From positions 245,249-309,248 of the forward strand of contig CAVWGE010000003.1 of assembly GCA_963754385.1 (NCBI GenBank): DNA of 64,000 nt, written 5' to 3'. Positions 1-8,433 of the stretch are shown piece after piece. Made by a program: the position numbers and the translations under genes. Source of the DNA: 9FT-COMBO-48-23 sp963754385. GTDB lineage: Bacteria; Chloroflexota; Dehalococcoidia; GIF9; UBA5629. Numbering within the stretch: the stretch's first letter is position 1; the number at the start of each line of letters is the position of its first letter. The notes under the pieces were generated by a model, which worked only from the letters and a program-made list of their open reading frames with translations, had not been told where the DNA came from and did not search any database.

Positions 1-520
1 CGTCATGGCAGACGAACTCGGTGTTGCTGTCTCCAAGATGGTAAATGCCCGTTCATCCGGCATTTGCTTCACCGTGAACCCGGTTACAGGTGACGCCTCC
101 AAGATAATAATAGATGCCAACTGGGGCCTGGGAGAAGGAGTGGTCAGCGGTGCGGAGAGTGTGGACAGATTTGTGGTGGACAAAGAGACCTTAGTTATAT
201 TAGACATCTATATTGGCAAAAAGGCAAAACAGGTGATAACCAAAAAAAGAGGGGCTGACTGGGACGACGTGCCTCTGGAGAAGCAGTCAATACCGTGCTT
301 AAGCAATGGCGAGATAGTAGCAATAGCTAAACTGGCTATATTACTTGAGGAGCGCCTGGGTGAGCCGCAGGACATAGAATGGGCTATTGACTCTGACTTC
401 ACTCCACCCAATAACATATTTCTCCTCCAGACTCGCCCGGCGAAGGTGTCAGCTAATAAACCGGGGTCGGTTACTGACCGCATGATTGACCTGATTGCTA
501 AAAGATTCTATAGACCTTAA
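1..520 (+). CDS. PEP synthase/PPDK-like ATP-grasp domain protein, C-terminal part (5' truncated by window)
   Basis: The reading frame is open at the window edge, so this is only the C-terminal 170 or so residues of a larger protein. It carries PEP synthase/pyruvate phosphate dikinase ATP-grasp motifs: NPVTGD, ANWGLGEGVVSG near the start and QDIEWAID...IFLLQTRPAKV near residues 120-145. In that family this domain binds ATP and phosphorylates the swivelling histidine domain. The protein stops after the ATP-grasp domain. The histidine domain is on the next gene, 46 bases downstream, so the enzyme is split in two, as in phenylphosphate synthase and some two-subunit dikinases. The substrate cannot be read from the sequence. 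The missing 5' end prevents a start call. Confidence 0.85.
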   Translation, partial: VMADELGVAVSKMVNARSSGICFTVNPVTGDASKIIIDANWGLGEGVVSGAESVDRFVVDKETLVILDIYIGKKAKQVITKKRGADWDDVPLEKQSIPCLSNGEIVAIAKLAILLEERLGEPQDIEWAIDSDFTPPNNIFLLQTRPAKVSANKPGSVTDRMIDLIAKRFYRP

Positions 521-566
521 TGATAAATACATTCTACTTAGCTTCTAACTAGGCGCAGGAGAAAAA

Positions 567-2279
567 ATGTCGGAGAAAAAGCAGCAGAGGGTCAAAATCT
601 GGGATGGAGTGCCCGGATATGACTTCATCGAGGAGATTGACCTTGCCCAGATGCCTTCCTGGTTCCAGGATGGAACACACAGCATACCGCCAGTGACAAC
701 TATGTTCGGATACCAGTGGGCGAGATTCTGCGGTCACGGTCTGAAGTTCGCCTGCACCGAGTTGAGTATCCCCACCTGTAAAGGCTGGGAGGTCCGCATC
801 TTGAACGGTGGCATCTACTGTGCCCTCCACGTAGTGAAAGACCGAAATGAAATTGCCGAACGCGAAGTCAAATTCCGCCAAGCGCTGCGCCCCTGGGTTG
901 AGGACTTCGACGGTCTGTGGGCTGGTTACAAGCAAGAACTCCTGAGCATTTACAGCAAGCTCAAGGAGCTTGATGTCGATAACGCCACCAACCTCCAGCT
1001 GTACTACCACAACTACGATTTAATGCACGCCTACATGAGAATGTGGGAAATCCACTTCATGGCAATGTATTCCTCATTTAACACCTGGCTATTGCTCGAG
1101 ACAATGACCAAGGAGCACTTCGGCCTAAGTGACCAAGACCCTGAGTTCCAGGATATGATGCGAGGTTTCGATAACAAGGTTTATCAGATGGATAAGAAGA
1201 TGTGGGAATTTGGACAGCTTGCCATAGAAATGAACCTGAAAGACGTCTTTAAGGAAAATAAGCCCCAATCCATCCTCGCCAAACTCCAGCAATCAGAGAA
1301 AGGCAAGGAATGGTTTAAGAAATTCATGGACTACATGAAGACTGACGATGTCGGGGGCTGGCGAATGAGACGCTTCACCGACCTGAACGAGCCATACTGG
1401 CTGGAAGACCCGGCTACGCCCATAGGGCTGGTAAAGGACAATATCATGAAGGATATCAGCTATAACCTGGAATCTACCAGGGCAGAGATTGCCAGGAAGA
1501 GAGAGACAGCCATAGCAGCTTTCCTCAAGCGTGTACCGCCCGAGGAGAAGGACCTTTTCGAGGGCCTAATAAGGTTATCTGGGAAGGCAAGCTCATACAG
1601 CGAAGAGCATGACCTCTACTGTGAGCTGTTTGTGCATGCCCTAATGCGCCGCGGCTATCTAGTAATGGGGAGGAGGTTAGCCGAGAGAGGGACAATTGAT
1701 GCCCCCGATGACGTATTCATGATGAACCCGGATGAAATTGACCGGGTGATAATGGTCCCTGAGTCACATGACATGCGCTGGATAACGAGAAGACGTAGGG
1801 CTGACTGGAAAGAGGCGCATAAGAGACCCAATCCCCCCATGATTACTAACCGCACCAGCATCGAGGAAGCAATAAGACTTGATTTGCTACCCTCAGGTGA
1901 TGCCATTGCCATAAAGATCGTTGTCGGTGAAATGCCTCAGCCAAAGCCAGAGCTAAAGGCAGACCTTTGGGGCATCTGCGGCTGTCCAGGACAAGCTGAA
2001 GGAACTGCCCGCGTGGTAATTATGTATGCTGACCTAAAGAAGGTACGGTCGGGCGACATCCTAGTCTGCCCCAGCACCAACCCTAGCTGGACACCGGTCT
2101 TCGGCTTAGTCGGAGGCGTAATCACCGATACGGGAGGGACACTATGCCATGCTGCCATCATCGGCCGGGAATATGGTGTGCCCACCGTTGTGAATACACA
2201 ACAGGGCACCTCAAGGATTAAAACAGGGCAGCGAATAAAGATGGATGCCGCTAACGGGGCTATCTACATCCTGGAATAA
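567..2279 (+). CDS. PEP-utilising enzyme, swivelling histidine-domain subunit
   Basis: 570 residues, preceded by an AGGAG ribosome site. The C-terminal ~80 residues are a PEP-utilising-enzyme mobile domain: TDTGGTLCHAAIIGREYGVP, with the phosphorylatable histidine near residue 528. The N-terminal ~440 residues form a long, mostly helical segment rich in Trp, Met and charged residues, which I cannot assign to a catalytic PEP/pyruvate TIM barrel. With the upstream ATP-grasp subunit it makes a two-gene phosphotransfer enzyme. The known parallel is phenylphosphate synthase, where one subunit holds the ATP site and another the histidine domain. An aromatic or other hydroxylated acceptor is therefore possible, but this is inference. 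Confidence 0.8.
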   Translation: MSEKKQQRVKIWDGVPGYDFIEEIDLAQMPSWFQDGTHSIPPVTTMFGYQWARFCGHGLKFACTELSIPTCKGWEVRILNGGIYCALHVVKDRNEIAEREVKFRQALRPWVEDFDGLWAGYKQELLSIYSKLKELDVDNATNLQLYYHNYDLMHAYMRMWEIHFMAMYSSFNTWLLLETMTKEHFGLSDQDPEFQDMMRGFDNKVYQMDKKMWEFGQLAIEMNLKDVFKENKPQSILAKLQQSEKGKEWFKKFMDYMKTDDVGGWRMRRFTDLNEPYWLEDPATPIGLVKDNIMKDISYNLESTRAEIARKRETAIAAFLKRVPPEEKDLFEGLIRLSGKASSYSEEHDLYCELFVHALMRRGYLVMGRRLAERGTIDAPDDVFMMNPDEIDRVIMVPESHDMRWITRRRRADWKEAHKRPNPPMITNRTSIEEAIRLDLLPSGDAIAIKIVVGEMPQPKPELKADLWGICGCPGQAEGTARVVIMYADLKKVRSGDILVCPSTNPSWTPVFGLVGGVITDTGGTLCHAAIIGREYGVPTVVNTQQGTSRIKTGQRIKMDAANGAIYILE

Positions 2280-2345
2280 GTAAACAACATCCTTAAAACG
2301 TCATTAAAAGGGAAAACTATGGTAGCTATTTTAGCAAAGGGAGTA

Positions 2346-2374
2346 TTGACAACGTTGGGTCAACCCACTATACT
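2346..2374 (+). promoter_or_regulatory. Sigma70-type promoter of the first binding-protein gene
   Basis: TTGACA at 2346-2351, 17-base spacer, TATACT at 2369-2374. The -35 box starts an interrupted inverted repeat (TTGAC...GTCAA). A near-identical promoter, same boxes and spacing, lies at 4217-4245 before the duplicated gene, which supports its reality. Confidence 0.7.
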
Positions 2375-2591
2375 CCCACCTGGGCGAGGAGTTGCAGGAT
2401 GCTGCGGATATTTTCAAGTACTGTCTGTGTGCCAAAAAAGCTTCCAGCGGCACAAAACACATCTCACAAGTTTACCAAGGCAACAGAGCCGATATCATAG
2501 TGAAAATGAAGGGGAGGGATGAGATATATGAGATTTTACAACAACAAGACCTAATACAATCCGGTAAAGTCTTAAAAAGGAGGAGCAACAA
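2375..2591 (+). other. Conserved leader of the first binding-protein gene (copy 1)
   Basis: About 215 bases between promoter and coding region that recur, diverged, at 4246-4467. Shared blocks include the last 40 bases before the start codon. A 67-codon frame from a TTG at 2392 runs through the leader and ends in a TGA overlapping the GTG start at 2592, which would allow translational coupling. The second copy keeps a similar frame (shared end DLIQSGKVLK) without a stop there, so coding is not proven. It may equally be an untranslated regulatory leader. Confidence 0.45.
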
Positions 2592-3860
2592 GTGAAAAGG
2601 AAAGTATTATTTAGCCTGATAGCGTTAACGCTGGTAGCATTGGTAACATTGCCCTTGTTTGGTGCCTGTAAGCCAGCCCCACCAGTCAAAGATAAAATCG
2701 TCGTTGGTATGGCAAGACCTATCTCCGGCCCACTAGCTATTATTGGCGACTCGGGGTTCAAACCAATCTATGAAACATTTGTTCCCATGGTCAATGCCGA
2801 GGGCGGGATATATATAGCGGAGCTTGGCAAGAAACTGCCCATAGAGTTAACGATATATGATGATAAAAGTGACGTGGGCACGATGACGAGGCTGACGGAA
2901 AAATTGATTTTAGAGGACAAGGTCGACTTTCTGTGGCCCTCCTGTGGCACCTCTTTTATCTTTGGTCAAGCCCCTATAGCCAATAAGTACAATTATCTAC
3001 TGCTGACCGCCGAGGGTGGTGCCACGACCATCAAGGACGCGCTTCCCAGCCTACCCTACACGTTTGTCAGCTTGAGTTTTTCTGACTGGTACCAGCTGCC
3101 GGTTTTTGCTGACATGCTTACCAAAGTCGGCGCGAAGACGGCATTTGTAACCTACATTGCCGACCTCCATGGCATAGAGTATTCCGGCGTGGCTGGTACA
3201 GAATTCGCCAGGGCGGGAATTAAAATACTTGGAAATGTGAGCCTTCCGCCTGACCTTAAGGACTTCGCACCCATAATAGCGGATGCTAAGGCGTCTGGTG
3301 CCGATGTCTTTTGCTGTTTTGGCTATCCCGACCAGGTCATGCCTGTTACCGGGACGGCAATAGCACTTGGCTATAACCCCAAGGCCATGATATGCGGCCC
3401 CGGAGCCAATTTCGGGTTTTACCATACCACGTTTGGTCCGGCGGTAGAAGGAGTATGTGGTTTTATTACCTATGCTCGGAAATGTTCCCCCGAACTCAAC
3501 GCAATGGCTGATACACTCTACACCGGCAAGCCTGAAGAAGCCCAAGATTGGTGGGGGCATGGATGCTATTGGGGTGCATGGAACTATTGGAAGCAGGCTG
3601 TAGAGAAGGCTGGAAGCCTTGACCAGAAAAAGGTAAGAGATGTATTCGCTACGCAACACTTTAATACGGTTCTGGGAGATACCTATTTCACGACATTCGG
3701 TGGTGGCGGCGGACTTCTGGCCAAGGAATGCCATCCCGGAGAGATTGGTCAGTGGCAAAATGGAGTGTATGAAGTCGTAGGAGGAGGTCCATGGCCTAAC
3801 ACTAAGATTACCGCACCATTTATATATCCCAAGCCGGCATGGCCAGCACCACCAAAGTAA
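2592..3860 (+). CDS. livK: ABC transporter substrate-binding lipoprotein, LivJ/LivK type (copy 1)
   Basis: 422 residues, GTG start with AGGAG seven bases upstream. The N-terminus is a lipoprotein signal: basic MKRK, hydrophobic stretch, lipobox LFGAC with the acylated Cys near residue 26. The rest is a periplasmic-binding-protein type 1 fold as in leucine/amide-binding proteins (KIVVGMARPISGP; DDKSDVGTMTRLTEKLI). It should sit outside the membrane and deliver ligand to LivHM. A paralogue about 70% identical by eye follows at 4468. The two differ mostly in the C-terminal half, so ligand preference may differ. Ligand unknown; despite the family name it need not be an amino acid. Confidence 0.9.
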   Translation: MKRKVLFSLIALTLVALVTLPLFGACKPAPPVKDKIVVGMARPISGPLAIIGDSGFKPIYETFVPMVNAEGGIYIAELGKKLPIELTIYDDKSDVGTMTRLTEKLILEDKVDFLWPSCGTSFIFGQAPIANKYNYLLLTAEGGATTIKDALPSLPYTFVSLSFSDWYQLPVFADMLTKVGAKTAFVTYIADLHGIEYSGVAGTEFARAGIKILGNVSLPPDLKDFAPIIADAKASGADVFCCFGYPDQVMPVTGTAIALGYNPKAMICGPGANFGFYHTTFGPAVEGVCGFITYARKCSPELNAMADTLYTGKPEEAQDWWGHGCYWGAWNYWKQAVEKAGSLDQKKVRDVFATQHFNTVLGDTYFTTFGGGGGLLAKECHPGEIGQWQNGVYEVVGGGPWPNTKITAPFIYPKPAWPAPPK

Positions 3861-3901
3861 GAACAGACATCGAGTTATCAACAAATAGAATAGGTAGTTA
3901 A

Positions 3902-3985
3902 GCAGGCTGTCTAAAGGGCGACAAAATAGCAACCTGAGTTGTTATTTTGGCCGGAGGGTTTACGTTGCCCTCTTAGGCAGCCTGC
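3902..3985 (+). repeat. Long imperfect hairpin after binding-protein copy 1
   Basis: Outer arms GCAGGCTGTCTAAAGGGC and its near-complement ending at 3985 enclose an inner hairpin, AAAATAGCAAC/GTTGTTATTTT. The same architecture recurs at 5762-5848 with changed but still pairing bases. No T-run follows, so it is more likely an mRNA-stabilising or attenuating structure than a simple terminator. Confidence 0.6.
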
Positions 3986-4016
3986 ATCTGTGATTACCAA
4001 AGCTAGGAAGCTGCAA

Positions 4017-4209
4017 TGATTGTGAGAATCCTAAATATACTGATTGCTGGTTTATGGTCTAGTTCAGATAGATTAGTGACAGGTGCCATCATAGGTTCTA
4101 TTCTTTAATAGAACTTCGTTCGGCCAACTTAGAACCTCATCACCATCACCGGATGCCTTCGAGGGCAGTCCCATCTTAGCTGCTTTCGGTCTCCTCTACA
4201 TCCTTCGGA
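4017..4209 (+). pseudogene. Decayed fragment of a livH copy
   Basis: The stretch from ATG at 4017 translates MIVRILNILIAGL, matching the start of intact LivH at 5881 (MEITRIFDIVISGLL), then stops at a TAA. From about 4119 to 4209 the DNA matches LivH codons around 6133-6223, sharing ACTTAGAA...CTCATCACCATCACCGG and GC(C/T)GCTTTCGGTCTC. The middle of the gene is deleted. This is the scar of a tandem duplication that carried binding protein, hairpin and the 5' part of livH. It cannot encode a working permease. Confidence 0.8.
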
Positions 4210-4216
4210 GGGGGTC

Positions 4217-4245
4217 TTGACAACGTTGAGTCGATTAACTATACT
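4217..4245 (+). promoter_or_regulatory. Sigma70-type promoter of the second binding-protein gene
   Basis: TTGACA at 4217-4222, 17-base spacer, TATACT at 4240-4245. Boxes, spacing and the following ACGTTG are the same as at 2346-2374. It begins right where the livH fragment ends. It can drive the second binding protein and the downstream livHMGF. Confidence 0.7.
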
Positions 4246-4467
4246 GTTGCGCATACGAAGAGCTGCACGATGCTTCAGATATGTTTGAGTGCTGCCCTAC
4301 AGCAAGAAAAAAGGCTTCCGGCGACGCAAAACACGTCTCGCGAGTTTACCAAGCCACCAGAGATTATATCATAATGACAATAAAGAGGAGGTATGAGATA
4401 TATGTGAGATTTTACGGCAATAAAGACCTAATACAATCCGGTAAAGTCTTAAAAGGAGGTGCAACAA
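4246..4467 (+). other. Conserved leader of the second binding-protein gene (copy 2)
   Basis: Diverged copy of the 2375-2591 leader. It keeps the block just before the start codon (GACCTAATACAATCCGGTAA, then AGGAGG). The two leaders differ by small indels near the ribosome site. Confidence 0.45.
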
Positions 4468-5721
4468 GTGAAAAGGAAAGTATTATTTAGCCTGATAGCA
4501 TTAACACTAGTAGCCTTGGTAACATTGCCTTTGTTTGGTGCCTGTAAAACAGCTCTACCAGCCAAAGATAAAATCGTCGTTGGTATGTCAAGACCTCTCT
4601 CCGGACCATTGACTATTATTGGTGATTCGGCATTCAGACCAGTCTATGAGACATGGATTCCTATGGTCAATGCCGATGGCGGAGTATTTTTGTCGGCGTA
4701 TGGCAAGAAACTACCCATAGAGACAATTATATATGATGATAAATCTGATGTGGGTACGATGACGAGGCTGACGGAAAAATTGATTCTAGAGGACAAGGTT
4801 GACTTTTTGTGGCCTGCCTGTGGCAGCTCTTTTGTCTTTGCTCAAGGTCCCGTAGCCAATAAGTACAAGTATACACTGATAACCGCCGAGGGTGGTGCCA
4901 CGACTATCAAGGGCATGCTTCCCGACCTACCCTATCTGTTCATCAGTTTGAGTTTTTCCGACTGGTACCAGCTACCAGTTTATGCCGACATGATGAAAGC
5001 AGTGGGCGCCAAGACGGCATATGTAATGTACATCGCTGACGTCTTTGGCATAGAGTATTCCGGCGTGGCAAAAAAAGAATTCGACAGGGTGGGAATTAAA
5101 ATCGTTGATGAGGTGAGCGTTCCGCCCGATCTTAAGGACTTCGCACCCATAATTCAGAATGCTCAGAAGTCTGGTGCCGATATCTTCTGCTGTTTTGGCT
5201 ATCCCGACCAGGTCATGCCTGTTACTGGTACGGCAATAGCGCTTGGCTATAACCCCAAGTCCTTTATAGCCGGGCCTGGAGCCAATTTCGGGTTTTACCA
5301 TACCGCGTTCGGTCCAGCAGTGGAGGGAGTAACTTGTTTTGCTACTGCTAACCGCAAAACGTCTCCTGCACTCAAAGATATGTACGATACAATCTATGCG
5401 GGCAAGCCCGAAGACCTCAACGACTGGTGGGGACATCCATACTATTGGGCGGCATTGGACATTTGGAAGGCAGCTGTTGAGAAGGTTGGAAAGGTTGACC
5501 AGAAAGCATTAAGAGACACACTTGCCACCGAGAAGCTTGATACGGTTCTGGGACCGACCTGGTTTACGATATTCGGTGGTGGCGGTGGAATGTTTGCAAT
5601 AGAATGCCACCCCGGGGAGATTGGCCAGTGGCAAAATGGGCTCTGTGAAATCGTAGGCGGTAATATTACTACCGCACCACTTGTATATCCCAAGCCGGCA
5701 TGGCCAGCACCACCAAAGTAA
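4468..5721 (+). CDS. livK: ABC transporter substrate-binding lipoprotein, LivJ/LivK type (copy 2)
   Basis: 417 residues from GTG at 4468. This start is chosen over an in-frame GTG at 4459 because it is the exact counterpart of copy 1 and stands 9 bases after AGGAGG. The same lipoprotein signal is present (LFGAC). It is close to copy 1 throughout the first half, including SLSFSDWYQLPV and CFGYPDQVMPVTGTAIALGY, and diverges around the central and C-terminal segments. It is the copy next to the permease genes, separated from livH by the 5762-5848 hairpin, which could set a high ratio of binding protein to permease. Ligand unknown. Confidence 0.9.
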   Translation: MKRKVLFSLIALTLVALVTLPLFGACKTALPAKDKIVVGMSRPLSGPLTIIGDSAFRPVYETWIPMVNADGGVFLSAYGKKLPIETIIYDDKSDVGTMTRLTEKLILEDKVDFLWPACGSSFVFAQGPVANKYKYTLITAEGGATTIKGMLPDLPYLFISLSFSDWYQLPVYADMMKAVGAKTAYVMYIADVFGIEYSGVAKKEFDRVGIKIVDEVSVPPDLKDFAPIIQNAQKSGADIFCCFGYPDQVMPVTGTAIALGYNPKSFIAGPGANFGFYHTAFGPAVEGVTCFATANRKTSPALKDMYDTIYAGKPEDLNDWWGHPYYWAALDIWKAAVEKVGKVDQKALRDTLATEKLDTVLGPTWFTIFGGGGGMFAIECHPGEIGQWQNGLCEIVGGNITTAPLVYPKPAWPAPPK

Positions 5722-5761
5722 GAACAGACATCGAGTTACCAACAGAAGAATAAGTAGTTAA

Positions 5762-5848
5762 GCAGGCTGTCTAAAGGATGCCAAAATAACAACTTAAGAG
5801 TGTTTATTTTGACCGGAGGATTTATCCTGCGCCTTTTAGACAGCCTGC
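5762..5848 (+). repeat. Long imperfect hairpin between binding-protein copy 2 and livH
   Basis: Outer arms GCAGGCTGTCTAAAGG/CCTTTTAGACAGCCTGC around an inner CAAAATAA...TTATTTTG hairpin. It is the counterpart of 3902-3985; both keep pairing while the bases differ, which argues for an RNA role. Confidence 0.6.
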
Positions 5849-5880
5849 ATCTGTGAGATTGCTAAAGATAGGAAGCTATC

Positions 5881-6753
5881 ATGGAGATTACGCGAATTTT
5901 CGACATAGTTATTTCGGGCTTATTGCTGGGCGGCATATATTCCCTGATTGCTATGGGGCTCAGCCTGCAGTATGGCGTTGCCAAGGTGTTGAACATAGCC
6001 CACGGCGAATTTATTATGATCGGGGCTCTACTCACCTGGACGGTATATACAGCCTTCGGATTTAACCCGCTGGTCTCCCTTGCCATTTGCGGCCCTGTTA
6101 CATTTATATTAGGTTTTCTAATCTACCGGACCATATTCACCAAACTTAGAAACTCATCACCATCACCGGCTGTCTTCGAGGCTAATTCTATGTTAGCCGC
6201 TTTCGGTCTCTTCTTCGTCCTTGAAAATATAGGTTTAATCATATGGGGTGCTGGGATGAGAGGATACTCTTATTTAAACGTTGGAGTCAATTTTTTGGGA
6301 ACGGTATTTGCCGCCAACCGTCTGGTAGCTCTTTTGGTTGCCTTAGTCATAGGTGTAATCTTTTATGTGATTATAATGCGTACCCGGCTGGGGAAAGCAA
6401 TTAGGGCAGCGGCTGAAGACCCGGAGGCCGCCGGGCTCATGGGGGTAAACATTAACCAGGTACTGGCTTTATGCTTTGGATTTGGTGCCTTACTGGCTGG
6501 TTTTGCCGGCGTACTTGTAAGCATGTGCTACCCTATTTACGCAACTATGGGTCTGGAATATACCCTAATCGCCATCATTGTGGTCGTCTTAGGTGGGTTG
6601 GGCAGTATCCCCGGCAGTTTTATCGGGGGTTTTATACTTGGTCTTATCGGCAGCATAGTGAGTAGCTGGCAGCCCAGTTTATCAATAGCTGCTTATTATG
6701 TACTCTTCATGCTCCTGCTCATAGTGAAACCAACAGGCATTTTAGGAAAGTAA
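5881..6753 (+). CDS. livH: Branched-chain amino-acid-type ABC permease LivH
   Basis: 290 residues, very hydrophobic, about eight membrane segments. Family motifs are clear: LLLGGIYSLIAMGLSLQYGV at residues 14-33, LNIAHGEFIMIGA, and near residues 175-190 the EAA-like loop RAAAEDPEAAGLMGVN that contacts the ATPases. Length is typical. It forms the channel with LivM. AGGAAG lies upstream. A decayed second copy of its 5' end lies at 4017-4209. Confidence 0.93.
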   Translation: MEITRIFDIVISGLLLGGIYSLIAMGLSLQYGVAKVLNIAHGEFIMIGALLTWTVYTAFGFNPLVSLAICGPVTFILGFLIYRTIFTKLRNSSPSPAVFEANSMLAAFGLFFVLENIGLIIWGAGMRGYSYLNVGVNFLGTVFAANRLVALLVALVIGVIFYVIIMRTRLGKAIRAAAEDPEAAGLMGVNINQVLALCFGFGALLAGFAGVLVSMCYPIYATMGLEYTLIAIIVVVLGGLGSIPGSFIGGFILGLIGSIVSSWQPSLSIAAYYVLFMLLLIVKPTGILGK

Positions 6754-6757
6754 AGAA

Positions 6758-7723
6758 ATGGATATGACCGCATTTACATCTAAAAGATTCTTGGTACCAG
6801 GATTAATCAGTCTAATCTTATTAATCCTGCTAGCTACTTCACCACTATATGTATCCTCTTATAATGTCATACTACTGGCTGCCATCTTGATGTATATCGT
6901 CCTTACGGTAAGCTGGGCTTTTTTTTCCGGTCCTACCGGTTACATCTCACTGGCGACAGCGGCGTTCTTTGGGGTCGGCCTATATACTACAGCCGTACTG
7001 GGGAAAGAACTACCCCTAGTTGCTGTTGTCGCTGCTGGTGGGCTCGTCAGCTTCGTGCTTGCCCTTCTCGTTGGCGCCATAACCCTGAGGCTGAGGGGCA
7101 TATATTTTGCCATATTCACCTTCGGGCTCGTTGAGCTCATCAAGCATATTCTCCTGTTCTGGGAGATTACTGTAACGGGCACGCGTGGTAGATTCGTTGT
7201 CCTCGTAGGTAACACCGCTATTTATTACGTCATGTTCGGCATTCTGGTGCTTTTACTGCTTACCGTCTACTTTATTAGACGCTCTAAGTTCGGGTTAGCC
7301 ATGCAAAGTATCGGTGACAACGAGGACGCCGCAGCTCACATGGGCGTCAACGTTACCTTGGTGAAGGTTATCACCTTCGCCGTCAGCGCTTTTTTTATCG
7401 GGGCAGCCGGGGCAATCATGGCCACAAGATGGACATATATTGACCCATATGTCGCCTTTAATCCGCTCTTTTCTTTTCTGCCGGTTTTAATGGCTATATT
7501 CGGCGGTATGGGGCAACTTTACGGTCCAATAATAGGCGCAGCTATCTTTGCATACCTGGAAGAATTGCTACTAACCAAGTTCCCCTATTATTATATGCTC
7601 ATTTTCGGCATTATATTAGTGGTCGTTATCTTATACCTGCCCGATGGACTTATAGGCTTGATACAAAGAGCGAGACAAAAGTGGCAGAAAGGAGGTCTGA
7701 CAGGAAAGCATGCGAATACTTGA
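6758..7723 (+). CDS. livM: Branched-chain amino-acid-type ABC permease LivM
   Basis: 321 residues, polytopic membrane protein starting four bases after livH. Recognised by WAFFSGPTGYISLATAAFFGVG near residues 53-74 and the coupling loop MQSIGDNEDAAAHMGVNVTLVK around residue 180-205. Normal length. It pairs with LivH. Its last 14 bases overlap the start of livG, so the two are translationally coupled. Confidence 0.93.
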   Translation: MDMTAFTSKRFLVPGLISLILLILLATSPLYVSSYNVILLAAILMYIVLTVSWAFFSGPTGYISLATAAFFGVGLYTTAVLGKELPLVAVVAAGGLVSFVLALLVGAITLRLRGIYFAIFTFGLVELIKHILLFWEITVTGTRGRFVVLVGNTAIYYVMFGILVLLLLTVYFIRRSKFGLAMQSIGDNEDAAAHMGVNVTLVKVITFAVSAFFIGAAGAIMATRWTYIDPYVAFNPLFSFLPVLMAIFGGMGQLYGPIIGAAIFAYLEELLLTKFPYYYMLIFGIILVVVILYLPDGLIGLIQRARQKWQKGGLTGKHANT

Positions 7724-8429
7724 AGGCGAAAGGGTGACCAAGCATTTTGGAGGATTAGCCGCATTATCAGATGTCAGCTTCCATATTGACCAGGGCGAAA
7801 TCGTAGGTCTGATTGGTCCCAATGGAGCCGGTAAAACAACGCTATTTAATTTAATATCTGGTGCCCTGGCTACTAAATCAGGGACAATAAAATTTAAAGA
7901 TGCAAAGATTACTGGCTTAAAGCCGTATCAAATCTGTAGGCTGGGAGTGGCGAGAACTTTTCAATCGGTTAAAATTTTCGCCAATATGCCAGTTCTTGAT
8001 AATGCCTTGGTGGGCTCGTTTTTTGGAACGCCAACCAGTATGTCATCAGCGGATGCTGCCAGGGAAGCCATAGAATCATTAGAGCTTGTGGGGTTGTCAG
8101 CAGCGAGAGCAATCCCGGCTAGAGACTTAACCCTGGCTAACCAAAAGCGACTTGAAGTAGCTCGAGCTTTAGCCACCAAGCCAGAGCTATTGCTGCTTGA
8201 TGAGCTGATGGCAGGGTTAAACCAAACTGAGATGGCTGAGGCTATGGAATTGGTAACCGAGCTTCGGGATAAGGGTATTACCATTTTCATGATTGAGCAT
8301 GTCATGAAAGCAATTATGGGCATATGTGACCGGATTATGGTGCTCCATCACGGTGAGAAGATTGCCGAAGGAATGCCACGGGAGATCGCCAAAAACAAAA
8401 CAGTTGTTGATGTATACTTAGGAGCGTAA
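7710..8429 (+). CDS. livG: ABC transporter ATP-binding protein LivG
   Basis: 239 residues. Walker A GPNGAGKTT near residue 37, Q-loop in ARTFQ, Walker B LLLLDELMAGL with catalytic Glu, H-loop IEHVMKAI. The signature motif is weak (LTLANQKRLEVARAL in place of LSGGQ), as is common in LivG. Length and order fit the family. Cytoplasmic; hydrolyses ATP for the LivHM channel. Confidence 0.93.
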   Translation: MRILEGERVTKHFGGLAALSDVSFHIDQGEIVGLIGPNGAGKTTLFNLISGALATKSGTIKFKDAKITGLKPYQICRLGVARTFQSVKIFANMPVLDNALVGSFFGTPTSMSSADAAREAIESLELVGLSAARAIPARDLTLANQKRLEVARALATKPELLLLDELMAGLNQTEMAEAMELVTELRDKGITIFMIEHVMKAIMGICDRIMVLHHGEKIAEGMPREIAKNKTVVDVYLGA

Positions 8430-8433
8430 GCTT

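Noticed and set aside
3051..3932. 293-codon open frame on the minus strand
   Set aside because: Antisense to the first binding-protein gene, no family resemblance, and its composition mirrors the codon bias of the sense gene.
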